Source of the DNA: Neptunicoccus cionae | GTDB lineage: Bacteria > Pseudomonadota > Alphaproteobacteria > Rhodobacterales > Rhodobacteraceae | Reading direction: 5' to 3' | Assembly: GCF_014643735.1 (NCBI RefSeq) | Contig: NZ_BMKA01000002.1 | Coordinates: 1,054,001-1,118,000 of the forward strand | Length of the DNA: 64,000 nt | Shown: piece by piece, positions 1 to 8,711 of the stretch | Numbering within the stretch: position 1 is the first letter of the stretch | How the letters are laid out: every line of letters begins with the position of its first letter | Notes under the pieces: generated by a model | What the model was told of the DNA's origin: nothing | Seen by the model: only the letters and a program-made list of their open reading frames with translations | The model's database searches: none | Made by a program: the position numbers and the translations under genes

Positions 1-1117
1 CCACATCGTCGCTGTACCCACGGGACGCACCGCCAAGGGCTGGCATCACCGCATAGCCGTCATCGGCTGACTCGCGGAAGATATTCTCGGTTACGACAGG
101 TTCTGGCGGTGTGTTTTGCACACGCAGGGTGCGGGCGCGCAGAACTTTGGTTTTGATCGCATCGTTGATCCGGTTGCGCACACGGTCTTCGTCGTGAACG
201 TGTTCGTCATGCGTTTCGTGGGGCAGGGTTTCGATCAGTTCGTCTTCTTCTTCTACGTCGATCTCGGCCTGTGGCTTGCGCAGGGTAGGGAGCTTCAGCT
301 TGGGCAGTGTGATCCCCCGCAGAGGTTTGATTTTCTCAACAGCGGTAGGTTCTGCATCTGTTGGTTCTTTCGCCACCAAAGGTGCTTTTTGTGCAGCGGT
401 TTCCTTGCGAGTGGCACGGCGGGTTTCCATACCGGCTTTGGCGGCAACGGCACCTTTGGCACCGCCCTGCACCAAAAGGGTCAGGAAGGACACGATAGAG
501 GCGTAAGACAGGATCACTGCAACCAATGCGTACTGGCTGATGTGGGACAGTTCCTGTTTGGAAAAGCCAAGGGCAAACAACGAGGTCACCACAAACAGAA
601 AGGCAAGCGCCAGCGTGATCACGATCAGACGCAGCGTCAGCTGCATCGGTACCAGATCCATCAGGATACCAACGGCGGCATCGCCGGACAGACCGCCAAG
701 GCCGAACCCGTGCTGCCAGCTATCCAGCGGTACATGAGTGGCAAGAAATACGGCAGTAAAGGCGATGAAAACCGGAATGCTGATGGCGCGGCTCAGCAGG
801 CGTTTGTCGCCGGTGTGCAGCACGAAACGAGAGCCCCAAACAAAGAACAGCACCGGCAGACACCAGGACGCCCAGCCGATTGTCAGCATAAGGCGGGATG
901 AAATGGACGCGCCAAACGTGCCCAGAATATTCTGCGCCGGTGCGGATGTCGCGGACAGCCAGCTTGGGTCTTCCGGAGAATAGGTCCACAGCATCGCCCC
1001 CATCAGGATGGCAAAACCCACCATCGCAAGGCCGATCAGCTCGGTTCCGCGTTTGCGGATCGCTTCCTGCATGTGGGTTTCCAAAAGTGGATCGCGCGTG
1101 CGCGTCTGATACGCCAT
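1..1117 (-). CDS. ftsK: DNA translocase FtsK, N-terminal part (runs off the left edge)
   Basis: The minus strand is open from an ATG at 1117 to base 1, about 372 codons with no stop, so the C-terminal motor lies outside the window. The visible part matches the FtsK/SpoIIIE membrane anchor. Hydrophobic segments lie near residues 26-45, 75-95, 109-127, 158-180 and 190-212, with the family's YSPEDPSW motif in the first periplasmic loop. A charged, low-complexity cytoplasmic linker follows. FtsK sits at the division septum and pumps chromosome ends toward dif for XerCD resolution. The gene starts 11 bases after the DapC-like gene, so the two are probably co-transcribed. The family call is firm; motor integrity cannot be judged. 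Confidence 0.9.
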   Translation of the reverse strand, partial: MAYQTRTRDPLLETHMQEAIRKRGTELIGLAMVGFAILMGAMLWTYSPEDPSWLSATSAPAQNILGTFGASISSRLMLTIGWASWCLPVLFFVWGSRFVLHTGDKRLLSRAISIPVFIAFTAVFLATHVPLDSWQHGFGLGGLSGDAAVGILMDLVPMQLTLRLIVITLALAFLFVVTSLFALGFSKQELSHISQYALVAVILSYASIVSFLTLLVQGGAKGAVAAKAGMETRRATRKETAAQKAPLVAKEPTDAEPTAVEKIKPLRGITLPKLKLPTLRKPQAEIDVEEEDELIETLPHETHDEHVHDEDRVRNRINDAIKTKVLRARTLRVQNTPPEPVVTENIFRESADDGYAVMPALGGASRGYSDDV

Positions 1118-1128
1118 GTCCCTACCTC

Positions 1129-2307
1129 TCAGTACAAATGGCGGCGGATGTCATGCAGTCCGCGCGTCATTTCATCTATCGGGGCAACCAAGGCCACACG
1201 GATATATCCGTGGCCCGGGTTCGTCCCGTTTACGTCTCTTCCCAAAAATGCACCTGGCAACACCCGAACACCGGAGGCTTGCCACAGCTTCAATGCAGCC
1301 GCTGCGCCATCTTCCACAGGCAGCCACAGGAAAAATCCGGCTTGCGGTGCAACATAGCCGTTGATGCCGTGAAAGACTTCATCGGCCAGTTCAAACTTCG
1401 CGCGGTACAGGGCGCGGTTTTCAATTACGTGGTCCTCATCCGCCCAAGCCCGCGTTGCGGCCCGTTGGATCGGCAGGGGCAATGGCGCACCGGCGTAGTT
1501 GCGCAGCTGTTTTAGGTGGGCCATCGTCGCCGGTCCACCCGCTGCAAAACCGGAGCGCAGTCCGGGCAGGTTGGACCGCTTTGACAGTGAATGGAAAATC
1601 ACCACACGTTCGGGATCAGCGCCCAACTTGTGCGCTGCCTCTAACGCCCCTGTGGGGGCTGTGTCGCGGTAAATTTCGGAATAACATTCGTCGGCGAAGA
1701 TGCGGAAATCGTGCTTTTCGGCCAGCGCCAGCAGGTCGCGCCAATAGTCAAAATCCGCCACAGCCCCTTGTGGGTTCGAGGGCGAACAGACGTAGACAAT
1801 GGCGGTATCGTTCAGAATGTCTTCAGAGACACCGGCGTAATCGGGCAGAAAGCCGGTTTCAGCGGTAGAGTTCACAAAGACGGGTTTTGCCCCGACCGCA
1901 GCGGCGGCAACAGCATAGACCTGATAGAACGGGTTCGGCATCAGCACATAAGGTGTCTTGCCGGACTTCTTTTCGGGGCAGGTGGCTACGCAGGCGTTGA
2001 ACAGTCCTTCGCGGGTGCCATTCAGGGATAACACTTGGGTCGCTGGATCAACCGACACGTCAAACCGGCGTTTGATCCAGTCCGCAATCGCGCCCAAAAG
2101 TTCGGGCGCGCCGTCATTGGGCGGGTATTTCGCAAACTCATGCGCGTGCTTTGCGATTTCTTCTTCGACGAATCGCGGGAAGGCGTGTTTGGGTTCGCCA
2201 ATGGACATATGCAACACATCGCCGCCCGCAGGATGGTGATCCAACAGGGCACGGAGACGCGGAAACGCGTATTCTGGCAGGTTCGAGAACCGCTCTGGAA
2301 ATTTCAT
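1129..2307 (-). CDS. dapC: Class I/II PLP aminotransferase, DapC-like
   Basis: A 392-residue fold-type I aminotransferase. The PLP lysine is in SLSKRSNLPGLRSGF (K243). The other family residues are visible: SPSNPQG with the cofactor asparagine (N178), DECYSEIY with the pyridine-nitrogen aspartate (D207) and the phosphate-binding arginine after the lysine loop. In alphaproteobacteria this subgroup is usually annotated as N-succinyl-diaminopimelate aminotransferase, in the lysine/meso-DAP branch that feeds peptidoglycan. Its position directly before ftsK is compatible with a cell-envelope role. Substrate is inferred from family resemblance, so another N-acyl amino acid is possible. Confidence 0.75.
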   Translation of the reverse strand: MKFPERFSNLPEYAFPRLRALLDHHPAGGDVLHMSIGEPKHAFPRFVEEEIAKHAHEFAKYPPNDGAPELLGAIADWIKRRFDVSVDPATQVLSLNGTREGLFNACVATCPEKKSGKTPYVLMPNPFYQVYAVAAAAVGAKPVFVNSTAETGFLPDYAGVSEDILNDTAIVYVCSPSNPQGAVADFDYWRDLLALAEKHDFRIFADECYSEIYRDTAPTGALEAAHKLGADPERVVIFHSLSKRSNLPGLRSGFAAGGPATMAHLKQLRNYAGAPLPLPIQRAATRAWADEDHVIENRALYRAKFELADEVFHGINGYVAPQAGFFLWLPVEDGAAAALKLWQASGVRVLPGAFLGRDVNGTNPGHGYIRVALVAPIDEMTRGLHDIRRHLY

Positions 2308-2462
2308 GTCTGCCTCAGGGTATGGGGTCTAAGCGCCCCGTTTCCACCACATTAGACAAAAATATCCAGCGGGCCAAACCTCTTTTGGTGAAGGCGAGGC
2401 GATTGTGGCTTTTTTGCCCTGCGCCCCGCTTTAACAATCCTAAGGTTGATAGCTTAACAGTT

Positions 2463-3800
2463 TCAGGCGTTTAGCGCGGCCTCCAGCGCGGCCCCGTCCC
2501 GCAGGATTTTCCGCTCGCCAAAGGGTGTGCTCATCGCCATCAGACCTACGCTTGGCGTTCCGGTCGGCAGGGTCAGGCTGCACACACCCAGCAGATTGGC
2601 CACCCGCGTATTGCGCAGCGCCATCAGATTTGCGTGCTGGTAATAGGCGCTTTCGGTTTTCAGACGTTCCAGATCGGGCGGCAGAATCGGGGAAGCGGGC
2701 AGCAGCACTGCGTCATACCCTGCGACATGGGCAAGGTATTCTGTGCGCAGTTGCATCATCCGCTTCTGCGCTGCGACATAATCCACGCCGCTGAAATTCA
2801 GCCCGCCACGAAACCGTTCCAGAATCTGCGGGAACATCGCATCGGGGTTCGCTTCCAATTCGGTTTTCCACTGGGCATAGGCCTCTACCGTGAAGACAAC
2901 CGGCGACAGGGACAGCAGTTCGGGCAGTAGGGGCACTTCGATCTCGGTGATTTTCGCCCCCTGTTTTGCCAGACGGTCAATCGCGTCCTGAAAGCCGTCG
3001 GCAATGCCAGTGTCGAGATCATCAAGAACAGATGTTTTGCACAAGGCAAAGTGACGGCCTGACAGGCGCGACCCTTCCAGATCAGGGGTTTTAGCATTTC
3101 CTGTCAGCGCTGCAAGAAGCTGGGCGCTGTCCTCAACCGAGCGGCACAAGGGGCCGATGGTATCAAAGCTCGCCGCGAGAGGCACCACACCGTCAAGAGA
3201 GACCAGTCCGGAGGTGGTTTTCAACCCGACTAGATCATTCCACGCGGCAGGTATCCGCACCGAGCCGCCAGTGTCGGACCCGATCGCCGCCGCAGACAGG
3301 TTAAACGCAACCGAGGCCGCTGCACCCGAAGACGATCCCCCCGGCACGGCGTTATGATTGTTCACACAAGGCGGCGTCTGGGTAACCGGATTATAGCCAA
3401 GACCCGAAAACGCCAGTTCCGACATATGGGTTTTGCCCATGCAAACCAGTCCCGCACGGGTGGCGTGTTGCAGGCATTCGCCGTCCTGTGCGGGCACGCG
3501 CCCTTTCAACAGGTCACTGCCGGAAACGGTTTCAATTTCGGCGGTGTCCACTAGGTCTTTCCAAGACACCGGCACCCCGTCGAGCAGGCTGTTGCGCAAT
3601 CCGGCATCGGCGCGGGCTTTGGCGGCTTTTGCTTCGGACAGGGCGCGGTCGCGGGTGACGTGGGTGAAAATTCGCTGGCTGAATTCGTGGGTCTCGGCGG
3701 CGTCGAGATAAGTTTCGCAAAGCTCTACAGGGTCGATTTTACCTGCGGCGATGCCCCGCCCCAGATCGGATGCGGTTGCGTGTAGCCAGGGGTGTGCCAT
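2463..3800 (-). CDS. Amidase signature family enzyme
   Basis: A 445-residue amidase. The Ser-cisSer-Lys triad is visible: lysine in VSWKDLVD (about K81), the cis-serine in GGSSSGAAASVA (about 156) and the nucleophile in GSDTGGSVRIPAA (about S180). I start at the ATG at 3800, which has AAGGAG seven bases upstream; the GTG at 3803 directly before it is too close. The family includes GatA-like subunits, but no gatB or gatC lies nearby and the length fits a stand-alone amide hydrolase. It diverges from the ubiH-like gene across 83 bases. The substrate cannot be read from the sequence. Confidence 0.85.
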   Translation of the reverse strand: MAHPWLHATASDLGRGIAAGKIDPVELCETYLDAAETHEFSQRIFTHVTRDRALSEAKAAKARADAGLRNSLLDGVPVSWKDLVDTAEIETVSGSDLLKGRVPAQDGECLQHATRAGLVCMGKTHMSELAFSGLGYNPVTQTPPCVNNHNAVPGGSSSGAAASVAFNLSAAAIGSDTGGSVRIPAAWNDLVGLKTTSGLVSLDGVVPLAASFDTIGPLCRSVEDSAQLLAALTGNAKTPDLEGSRLSGRHFALCKTSVLDDLDTGIADGFQDAIDRLAKQGAKITEIEVPLLPELLSLSPVVFTVEAYAQWKTELEANPDAMFPQILERFRGGLNFSGVDYVAAQKRMMQLRTEYLAHVAGYDAVLLPASPILPPDLERLKTESAYYQHANLMALRNTRVANLLGVCSLTLPTGTPSVGLMAMSTPFGERKILRDGAALEAALNA

Positions 3801-3883
3801 CACGGGTCTCCTTCGTATTTGGATCGAACCCTAGCGGCGGAATGACCGATGGACAATCCCGCAGAAGCGCCCATATTCAGCCT

Positions 3884-5110
3884 ATGACTATGGATACGGA
3901 TATTCTGATTGCAGGGGGCGGGCTGAATGGCTCCGCGCTCGCCTTGGCGCTGGCACAAGCCGGTTTTCGCAGCACGGTAATTGACGCGCTGCCGGTGGAT
4001 ACCCGCAAGGAAGCGGATTTTGACGGGCGCGGTTATGCGCTGGCGCTGACCTCGCAGCGGATGCTTGCAGCGTTGGGATTGTGGGACGACTTGCGCGAGC
4101 ACGCCCAGCCAATTCTGGATATCAAAGTGTCCGACGGACGCCCCGGCGAAGGTGCTTCGCCCTATTTCCTGCATTTCGATCATAACGAGATCGAAGAAGG
4201 TCCGATGGGGCAGATGATTGAGGACCGTTACCTGCGCCGCGCTTTGCTGGAGCGCGTGGCCGACCACGAACGCATCACCCATCTGGCCGAGCGTTCGGTG
4301 ATTGCACAGGACGTGGACGCGGCGGGGGTGACAATCACGCTGAACAACGGGGAAACCCTGCGGGGGCGTATGCTGGTGGGCAGTGACGGGCGGCAAAGCA
4401 GTGTGGCACAGCGCAGCGGTATCCGGCGCACCGGATGGCAGTACGAACAAGCCTCGCTAGTGTGTGCGGTTGAACATGAACTTCCCCACCAAGGCTGCGC
4501 CCATCAGTTGTTCCTGCCCTCCGGCCCGCTGGCGATCCTACCCCTGCCGGGCAATCGCAGTTCGATCGTATGGACCGAAGGCACAGCCCGCGCCGAGACG
4601 ATACAGGCGATGGATGATGCGGAATATCTGGCCTGTCTGCGCCCCTCCTTCGGGGAGTTTCTGGGCGAGATCAAGCTGGCAGGAACGCGCTTTATGTACC
4701 CGCTTGGTCTGTCACTGGCGCAATCTTTTGTGGCGGATCGTGTGGCGCTGGTGGGGGATGCAGCCCACGGTATCCATCCGCTTGCGGGGCAGGGACTGAA
4801 CCTTGGTCTGCGTGACGTAGCAGCTTTGGCGCAGGTGCTGGCGGATGCGGCGCGGCGTGGGCAGGACATCGGCAGCCCTGTGGCACTTCAACCCTACCAG
4901 CAGTGGCGGCGCTTTGATGCGGCCAGCCTTGCGGCGGCGACGGACGGTCTGAACCGGCTATTTTCTAACGACAATCCGCTTCTGCGCGGCTTGCGGGATC
5001 TGGGCTTGGGCGCGGTGAACGCTGTGCCATCGGCGCGGCGCAGCCTGATCCGGCAGGCGGCAGGTCTGACAGGGGAACTGCCCCGCCTGATGCAAGGGCA
5101 TGCGGTTTAG
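3884..5110 (+). CDS. ubiH: UbiH/UbiF-type FAD-dependent ubiquinone biosynthesis hydroxylase
   Basis: A 408-residue flavin monooxygenase. The N-terminal dinucleotide site reads [21 protein letters not shown], and the second FAD motif reads [21 protein letters not shown], both typical of the UbiH/UbiF/Coq6 group that hydroxylates the ubiquinone ring. The frame is open further upstream, but the protein-like sequence begins with MTMDTDI, so I start at 3884. No strong ribosome site is present, and the ATG at 3842 is the alternative. Its last four bases overlap the convergent Trm112 gene. Which ring position is hydroxylated cannot be settled by eye. Confidence 0.8.
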   Translation: MTMDTDILIAGGGLNGSALALALAQAGFRSTVIDALPVDTRKEADFDGRGYALALTSQRMLAALGLWDDLREHAQPILDIKVSDGRPGEGASPYFLHFDHNEIEEGPMGQMIEDRYLRRALLERVADHERITHLAERSVIAQDVDAAGVTITLNNGETLRGRMLVGSDGRQSSVAQRSGIRRTGWQYEQASLVCAVEHELPHQGCAHQLFLPSGPLAILPLPGNRSSIVWTEGTARAETIQAMDDAEYLACLRPSFGEFLGEIKLAGTRFMYPLGLSLAQSFVADRVALVGDAAHGIHPLAGQGLNLGLRDVAALAQVLADAARRGQDIGSPVALQPYQQWRRFDAASLAAATDGLNRLFSNDNPLLRGLRDLGLGAVNAVPSARRSLIRQAAGLTGELPRLMQGHAV

Positions 5111-5289
5111 TCCAGCGGGCGGGCCTCGTCTATCAACATCACCGGAATGCCATTGCGAATGGGAAAGGCCAGACGGGCCTTTTTCGAGACCAGTTCATGT
5201 GCCTCCGCATCATAGCGCAACAGGGTGTGCGTCACCGGACAGATCAGCGCTTCCAGCATCTTCGGGTCGGTCTTGGAGGTATCGCTCAT
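5107..5289 (-). CDS. Trm112 family small protein
   Basis: A 60-residue protein of the Trm112/YcaR family, recognised from [17 protein letters not shown] near the start and the closing [16 protein letters not shown]. Eukaryotic Trm112 activates methyltransferases; the bacterial members have no settled role. Its start overlaps the stop of the LON-domain gene by four bases, which suggests translational coupling. It is the last gene of a thioredoxin-LON-Trm112 string. Only one cysteine is seen, so a zinc site is unlikely. Confidence 0.85.
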   Translation of the reverse strand: MSDTSKTDPKMLEALICPVTHTLLRYDAEAHELVSKKARLAFPIRNGIPVMLIDEARPLD

Positions 5290-5933
5290 TGGATGGGGTC
5301 CTCTCCGAGATCGCCTGCCAGCGTAAATTCCATCAGCGTCACCAGTGTTTCGCGGCGGTTTGCCAGATTGGGCGCCTCCAGCAACGCCTGTTTTTCTTCC
5401 GGATCAAACGGGCAGAGCATCGACAGGGAGTTGATCAGCAGCTCCTCATCAGCCTCTTTCAAGCTTTCCCAATCCGTAGACAGCGACGTCGCGGTGAAAT
5501 AGCGGGACAGGGTTTTCAGGAAATGCGGTCGATCAAACCGGTGGTCAACGTCCTGTGCGCCCTTGTCTGCCGTAAAGCTGGACCAGTCCACGGCTGCGTT
5601 GATGTAGGGGTGAAACCCGTCTTCAAGATCGCGCAGACGAAAGCGACTGATGCCGGATAGCGTAATCAAATAACGCCCGTCTTCGGTTTCCGAAAATGAA
5701 GTGACACGCCCTGCGCAGCCGATGTGCTGCAAGGCCATTTCCCCAGTGTTGCCCGGAATTTCGCGGGGTTGCACCATGCCGATCATCCGGTGGTCGGTCT
5801 TCAACGCATCATCGAGCATCGTCAGATAGCGCGGTTCGAACACGTTGAGGGGGAGTCGGGTGCGCGGCAGAAGCAGCACACCTGACAAAGGAAAGATCGG
5901 AATTTTCGGGGGCAGGTCGATGACGTTTATCAT
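5286..5933 (-). CDS. LON peptidase substrate-binding domain protein (no protease part)
   Basis: A 215-residue protein formed only of the LON N-terminal substrate-binding domain (PF02190). The pattern [23 protein letters not shown] is followed by [11 protein letters not shown]. No AAA ATPase or Ser-Lys protease domain follows, so this is not Lon itself. The frame could start at 6074, but the family begins at the [14 protein letters not shown] segment, so I use 5933. It lies 26 bases after the thioredoxin gene and overlaps the Trm112 gene. The function of stand-alone LON domains is unknown; a proteostasis role is plausible from its neighbour. Confidence 0.85.
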   Translation of the reverse strand: MINVIDLPPKIPIFPLSGVLLLPRTRLPLNVFEPRYLTMLDDALKTDHRMIGMVQPREIPGNTGEMALQHIGCAGRVTSFSETEDGRYLITLSGISRFRLRDLEDGFHPYINAAVDWSSFTADKGAQDVDHRFDRPHFLKTLSRYFTATSLSTDWESLKEADEELLINSLSMLCPFDPEEKQALLEAPNLANRRETLVTLMEFTLAGDLGEDPIQ

Positions 5934-5959
5934 GTGCCAAACATAGCCCCCGAACCGCG

Positions 5960-6874
5960 TTAGGCAAAGATCATTGATGACAATTTGCGTCGACCGTTTT
6001 GCGCGACAGGATCGGTCGGTCCGAGACTGTCGAAAACCTTGAACAATTGCGCCTTGGCCGCGCTGTCGTTCCATTCGCGGTCGCGACGGAAAATATCCAG
6101 CAGTTCTGCAATGGCCTCTTCGGTTTTACCCTCGCCCAGCAACGCCATAGCCAGATCAAGCCGCGCCTGATGGTCGTTCTCATCCGCGTCAAGCTTGGCA
6201 CGCAGTTCGGCAGTTTCCCCCGCATCTGCGGCAGTGGCGGCCAGTTCGGCCTGTGCTTTCACCGCAAGGATCGCTGTGTCCTGCGCGATGGCTTCTGGCA
6301 CATTTGCCAGCAGTTCATTGGCCTGATCACTGTCCCCAAGCGCGAGGCAGGATTTCACCAGACCGGCATATGCAGCGGCGTGGCTCGGGTCTTCCTCGAC
6401 GATTGCAGCAAAGGTTTGGGCCGCATCCGCGATGTCGCCTTGCTCGTACATTTCTTCGGCAGCGGCCACCGCATCGTCCAGACCGTTGTCTTCCTCACCC
6501 GCAAGAGCGGCGATTTTATCTACGAATGTTTTGATCTCGCTTGGGGGCAGTGCGCCCTGAAACGCATCGACGGGTTTGCCTTCGTGGAAAGCAAATACAG
6601 TCGGGATGGATTGCACCCGCAACTGACCGGCGAGCATCTGGTTCTCGTCCACGTTGATCTTAACCATTTTCACGCGACCACCCGCCGCTGTCACCGCTTC
6701 TTCCAAAGCAGGGCCGAGCGTTTTGCACGGGCCGCACCACGGTGCCCAGAAATCAACGATCACCGGGGTGGTTTGGGAGGTTTCGATCACGTCCTCCATA
6801 AAGGTCGCTTCAGAGCCGTCTGTGATCAGATCACCGGCAGGGGCGGAGGCGTCAGCGCCATTCAATTCCAACAT
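5960..6874 (-). CDS. cnoX: Thioredoxin-TPR protein, CnoX (YbbN)-like
   Basis: A 304-residue protein with an N-terminal thioredoxin domain carrying an intact WAPWCGPCK site (about residues 45-53) and a helical tetratricopeptide C-terminal half rich in alanine. This arrangement matches CnoX/YbbN, the chaperedoxin that guards proteins against oxidation and hands them to GroEL. E. coli CnoX lacks a full CxxC motif; this one has it, so reductase activity is possible. I start at 6874, with AGAGAG just upstream, rather than 6889. It heads the LON-Trm112 string. Confidence 0.85.
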   Translation of the reverse strand: MLELNGADASAPAGDLITDGSEATFMEDVIETSQTTPVIVDFWAPWCGPCKTLGPALEEAVTAAGGRVKMVKINVDENQMLAGQLRVQSIPTVFAFHEGKPVDAFQGALPPSEIKTFVDKIAALAGEEDNGLDDAVAAAEEMYEQGDIADAAQTFAAIVEEDPSHAAAYAGLVKSCLALGDSDQANELLANVPEAIAQDTAILAVKAQAELAATAADAGETAELRAKLDADENDHQARLDLAMALLGEGKTEEAIAELLDIFRRDREWNDSAAKAQLFKVFDSLGPTDPVAQNGRRKLSSMIFA

Positions 6875-6958
6875 ATGTCTCTCTTGCAATTAGACTTGGG
6901 TTGCTTGTGATGTAGGCGAACAGGGCCGCTGGAACAAGGTCTGGCGGCCTGTTGCGGA

Positions 6959-7750
6959 TCAATCCAGATCAAAGGTAGCGAACAACGGGGCGTGATCGCT
7001 TGGCTTTTCCCAACCCCGTGCATCGCGTAACACGCGGCTGGAGTGGGCGCTGGCAGAAATATCCGGCGTGGCCCAGATGTGATCGAGCCGCCGACCCTTA
7101 TCCGCAGTGTCCCAATCCCGTGCGCGGTAGGACCACCACGTATAAAGCAGACCTTCGGGAATATCCTGACGGGTGATGTCCACCCATTTGCCCGCATCCT
7201 GTGTTTCGGCCAGCTTTTCAACTTCAATCGGCGTGTGGGACACAACTTTCAAAAGCTTCTTGTGATCCCAGACATCATCTTCGCGCGGCGCGATGTTCAG
7301 ATCCCCTACCATCACGGATTTCTGCGGCGCTTCGCTGTGGAACCAGTCGCGCATCTCTGTCAGGAAATCCATCTTGTGGCCGAATTTTTCGTTTACCTCG
7401 CGGTCGGCAACATCGCCACCGGCCGGAACATAGAAATTGTGGACGATCATGCCGTTGTCCAGTTGGGCTGCAACGTGACGGGCATCGCCTTTTTCGCAGA
7501 AATCCCGATGACCCGCATCGACGATAGGGCGTTTGGACAGGATCGCAACGCCGTTGTACCCCTTCTGGCCACGAGCAACCATGTGGGAATATCCAAGGGC
7601 GGCAAAGTTCTCGGTCGGGATTTTTTCTACAGGACTTTTGCATTCTTGCAGGCACAGAACATCCGGTTGTTCGTCTTCCAGAAGCTTCATGACAATCGGT
7701 TCGCGCAGGCGAACGGAGTTGATGTTCCACGTACAGATTTTGATAGGCAT
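6959..7750 (-). CDS. xthA: Exodeoxyribonuclease III
   Basis: A 263-residue member of the ExoIII/AP endonuclease family. Visible motifs are CTWNINSVR (metal asparagine), LCLQECK (metal glutamate), GDLNIAPRE, RLDHIWAT and the closing SDHAPLFATF with the catalytic Asp-His. It repairs abasic sites and acts as a 3' exonuclease in base excision repair. It stands alone between the thioredoxin gene and the response regulator terminator. Length is normal for the family. Confidence 0.92.
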   Translation of the reverse strand: MPIKICTWNINSVRLREPIVMKLLEDEQPDVLCLQECKSPVEKIPTENFAALGYSHMVARGQKGYNGVAILSKRPIVDAGHRDFCEKGDARHVAAQLDNGMIVHNFYVPAGGDVADREVNEKFGHKMDFLTEMRDWFHSEAPQKSVMVGDLNIAPREDDVWDHKKLLKVVSHTPIEVEKLAETQDAGKWVDITRQDIPEGLLYTWWSYRARDWDTADKGRRLDHIWATPDISASAHSSRVLRDARGWEKPSDHAPLFATFDLD

Positions 7751-7799
7751 GGGGCAGACCTTTAATGATTTGGCCGCACCTTAGAGGAATGTTTCATGC

Positions 7800-7827
7800 A
7801 AAAAAAGACCCGCCTGCGGGGCGGGTC
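7800..7827 (-). terminator. Rho-independent terminator of the response regulator gene
   Basis: Read on the minus strand, an 8-base-pair stem (GACCCGCC/GGCGGGTC, arms at 7820-7827 and 7807-7814) is followed by a run of seven T (7806-7800). It lies about 45 bases after the stop of the response regulator and directly before xthA, so it separates those two units. Confidence 0.85.
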
Positions 7828-7871
7828 AGTGCAGGGAAAAACTATGAAAAGCCCTGCGAGTCTTTGTGCGC

Positions 7872-8558
7872 TTACGCGTTCAGGCGATAGCCGCCTGATT
7901 CCGTTACCAACAGCCGCGCATTGCCGGGATCGGGTTCGATCTTCTGGCGCAGACGGTAAATGTGGGTTTCAAGCGTATGGGTCGTCACACCTGCATTATA
8001 GCCCCAAACCTCGTGTAAAAGAACCTCTCTTGGCACAACGCCGTCCTGCGAACGGTACAGGAACTTGAGAATATTGGTTTCTTTTTCGGTCAGACGCACT
8101 TTTTTGTCTGCCTCATCGACCAGCATCTTGGATGAAGGTTTGAATGTATACGGACCCAGATTGAACACCGCATCTTCGGATTGTTCGTGCTGGCGCAATT
8201 GCGCGCGGATGCGGGCCAGTAGGACCGGAAACTTGAAGGGCTTGGACACATAGTCATTGGCCCCTGCGTCCAGACCCAGAATGGTATCAGCATCCGTGTC
8301 ATGGCCCGTGAGCATCACAATCGGACACTTAACGCCCTGTTTGCGCATCAGGCGGCACAGTTCGCGCCCGTCCATATCCGGTAGGCCGACGTCCAGCAGC
8401 ACCAAATCATAAAGCGCCTGTTTCGCCTTTTCCAAGCCTCCGGCACCATCTTCTGCCTCAAAGACATCGAATTCTTCGGTCAGCACCAATTGATCCGCCA
8501 AGGCTTCGCGCAGGTCGTCATCATCGTCAACCATCAGAATTTTCTTCACATTACTCAT
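7872..8558 (-). CDS. OmpR/PhoB-family response regulator (orphan)
   Basis: A 228-residue two-domain regulator. The receiver has the acidic cluster in MVDDDDDLREAL, the phospho-acceptor in LVLLDVGLPDMDG, the MLTGHD threonine and the YVSKPFK lysine. The C-terminal half is a winged-helix DNA-binding domain ending in HIYRLRQKI and ESGGYRL. I start at 8558, with GAGGAG upstream. No sensor kinase is adjacent. The receiver resembles the CenR group (envelope regulator of alphaproteobacteria), but I cannot confirm that assignment by eye. It diverges from ribA across 153 bases. Confidence 0.9.
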   Translation of the reverse strand: MSNVKKILMVDDDDDLREALADQLVLTEEFDVFEAEDGAGGLEKAKQALYDLVLLDVGLPDMDGRELCRLMRKQGVKCPIVMLTGHDTDADTILGLDAGANDYVSKPFKFPVLLARIRAQLRQHEQSEDAVFNLGPYTFKPSSKMLVDEADKKVRLTEKETNILKFLYRSQDGVVPREVLLHEVWGYNAGVTTHTLETHIYRLRQKIEPDPGNARLLVTESGGYRLNA

Positions 8559-8711
8559 GGAGTATCTCCTCATCTCGTGATGAAATTGCGCGTCTCGGGA
8601 GCATTTATCAATCCGCCTCACAGGGACGTGTTAAATTTCGTTATAATGTTTCACTTCTGCGTTATGAGAGATATAGAAGGCAGGCAAATTGTTTCAAGCA
8701 ACAGGATCCAA

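Noticed and set aside
116-1515. Two plus-strand open frames (261 and 205 codons) opposite ftsK and the aminotransferase
   Set aside because: They lie antisense to genes with clear motifs and have low-complexity, unrecognisable translations; they result from high GC in third positions.
2463-3800. GatA subunit of the tRNA amidotransferase
   Set aside because: Same fold, but no gatB or gatC nearby and the length and neighbours fit a general amidase.
5286-5933. ATP-dependent protease Lon
   Set aside because: Only the N-terminal substrate-binding domain is present; ATPase and protease domains are absent.
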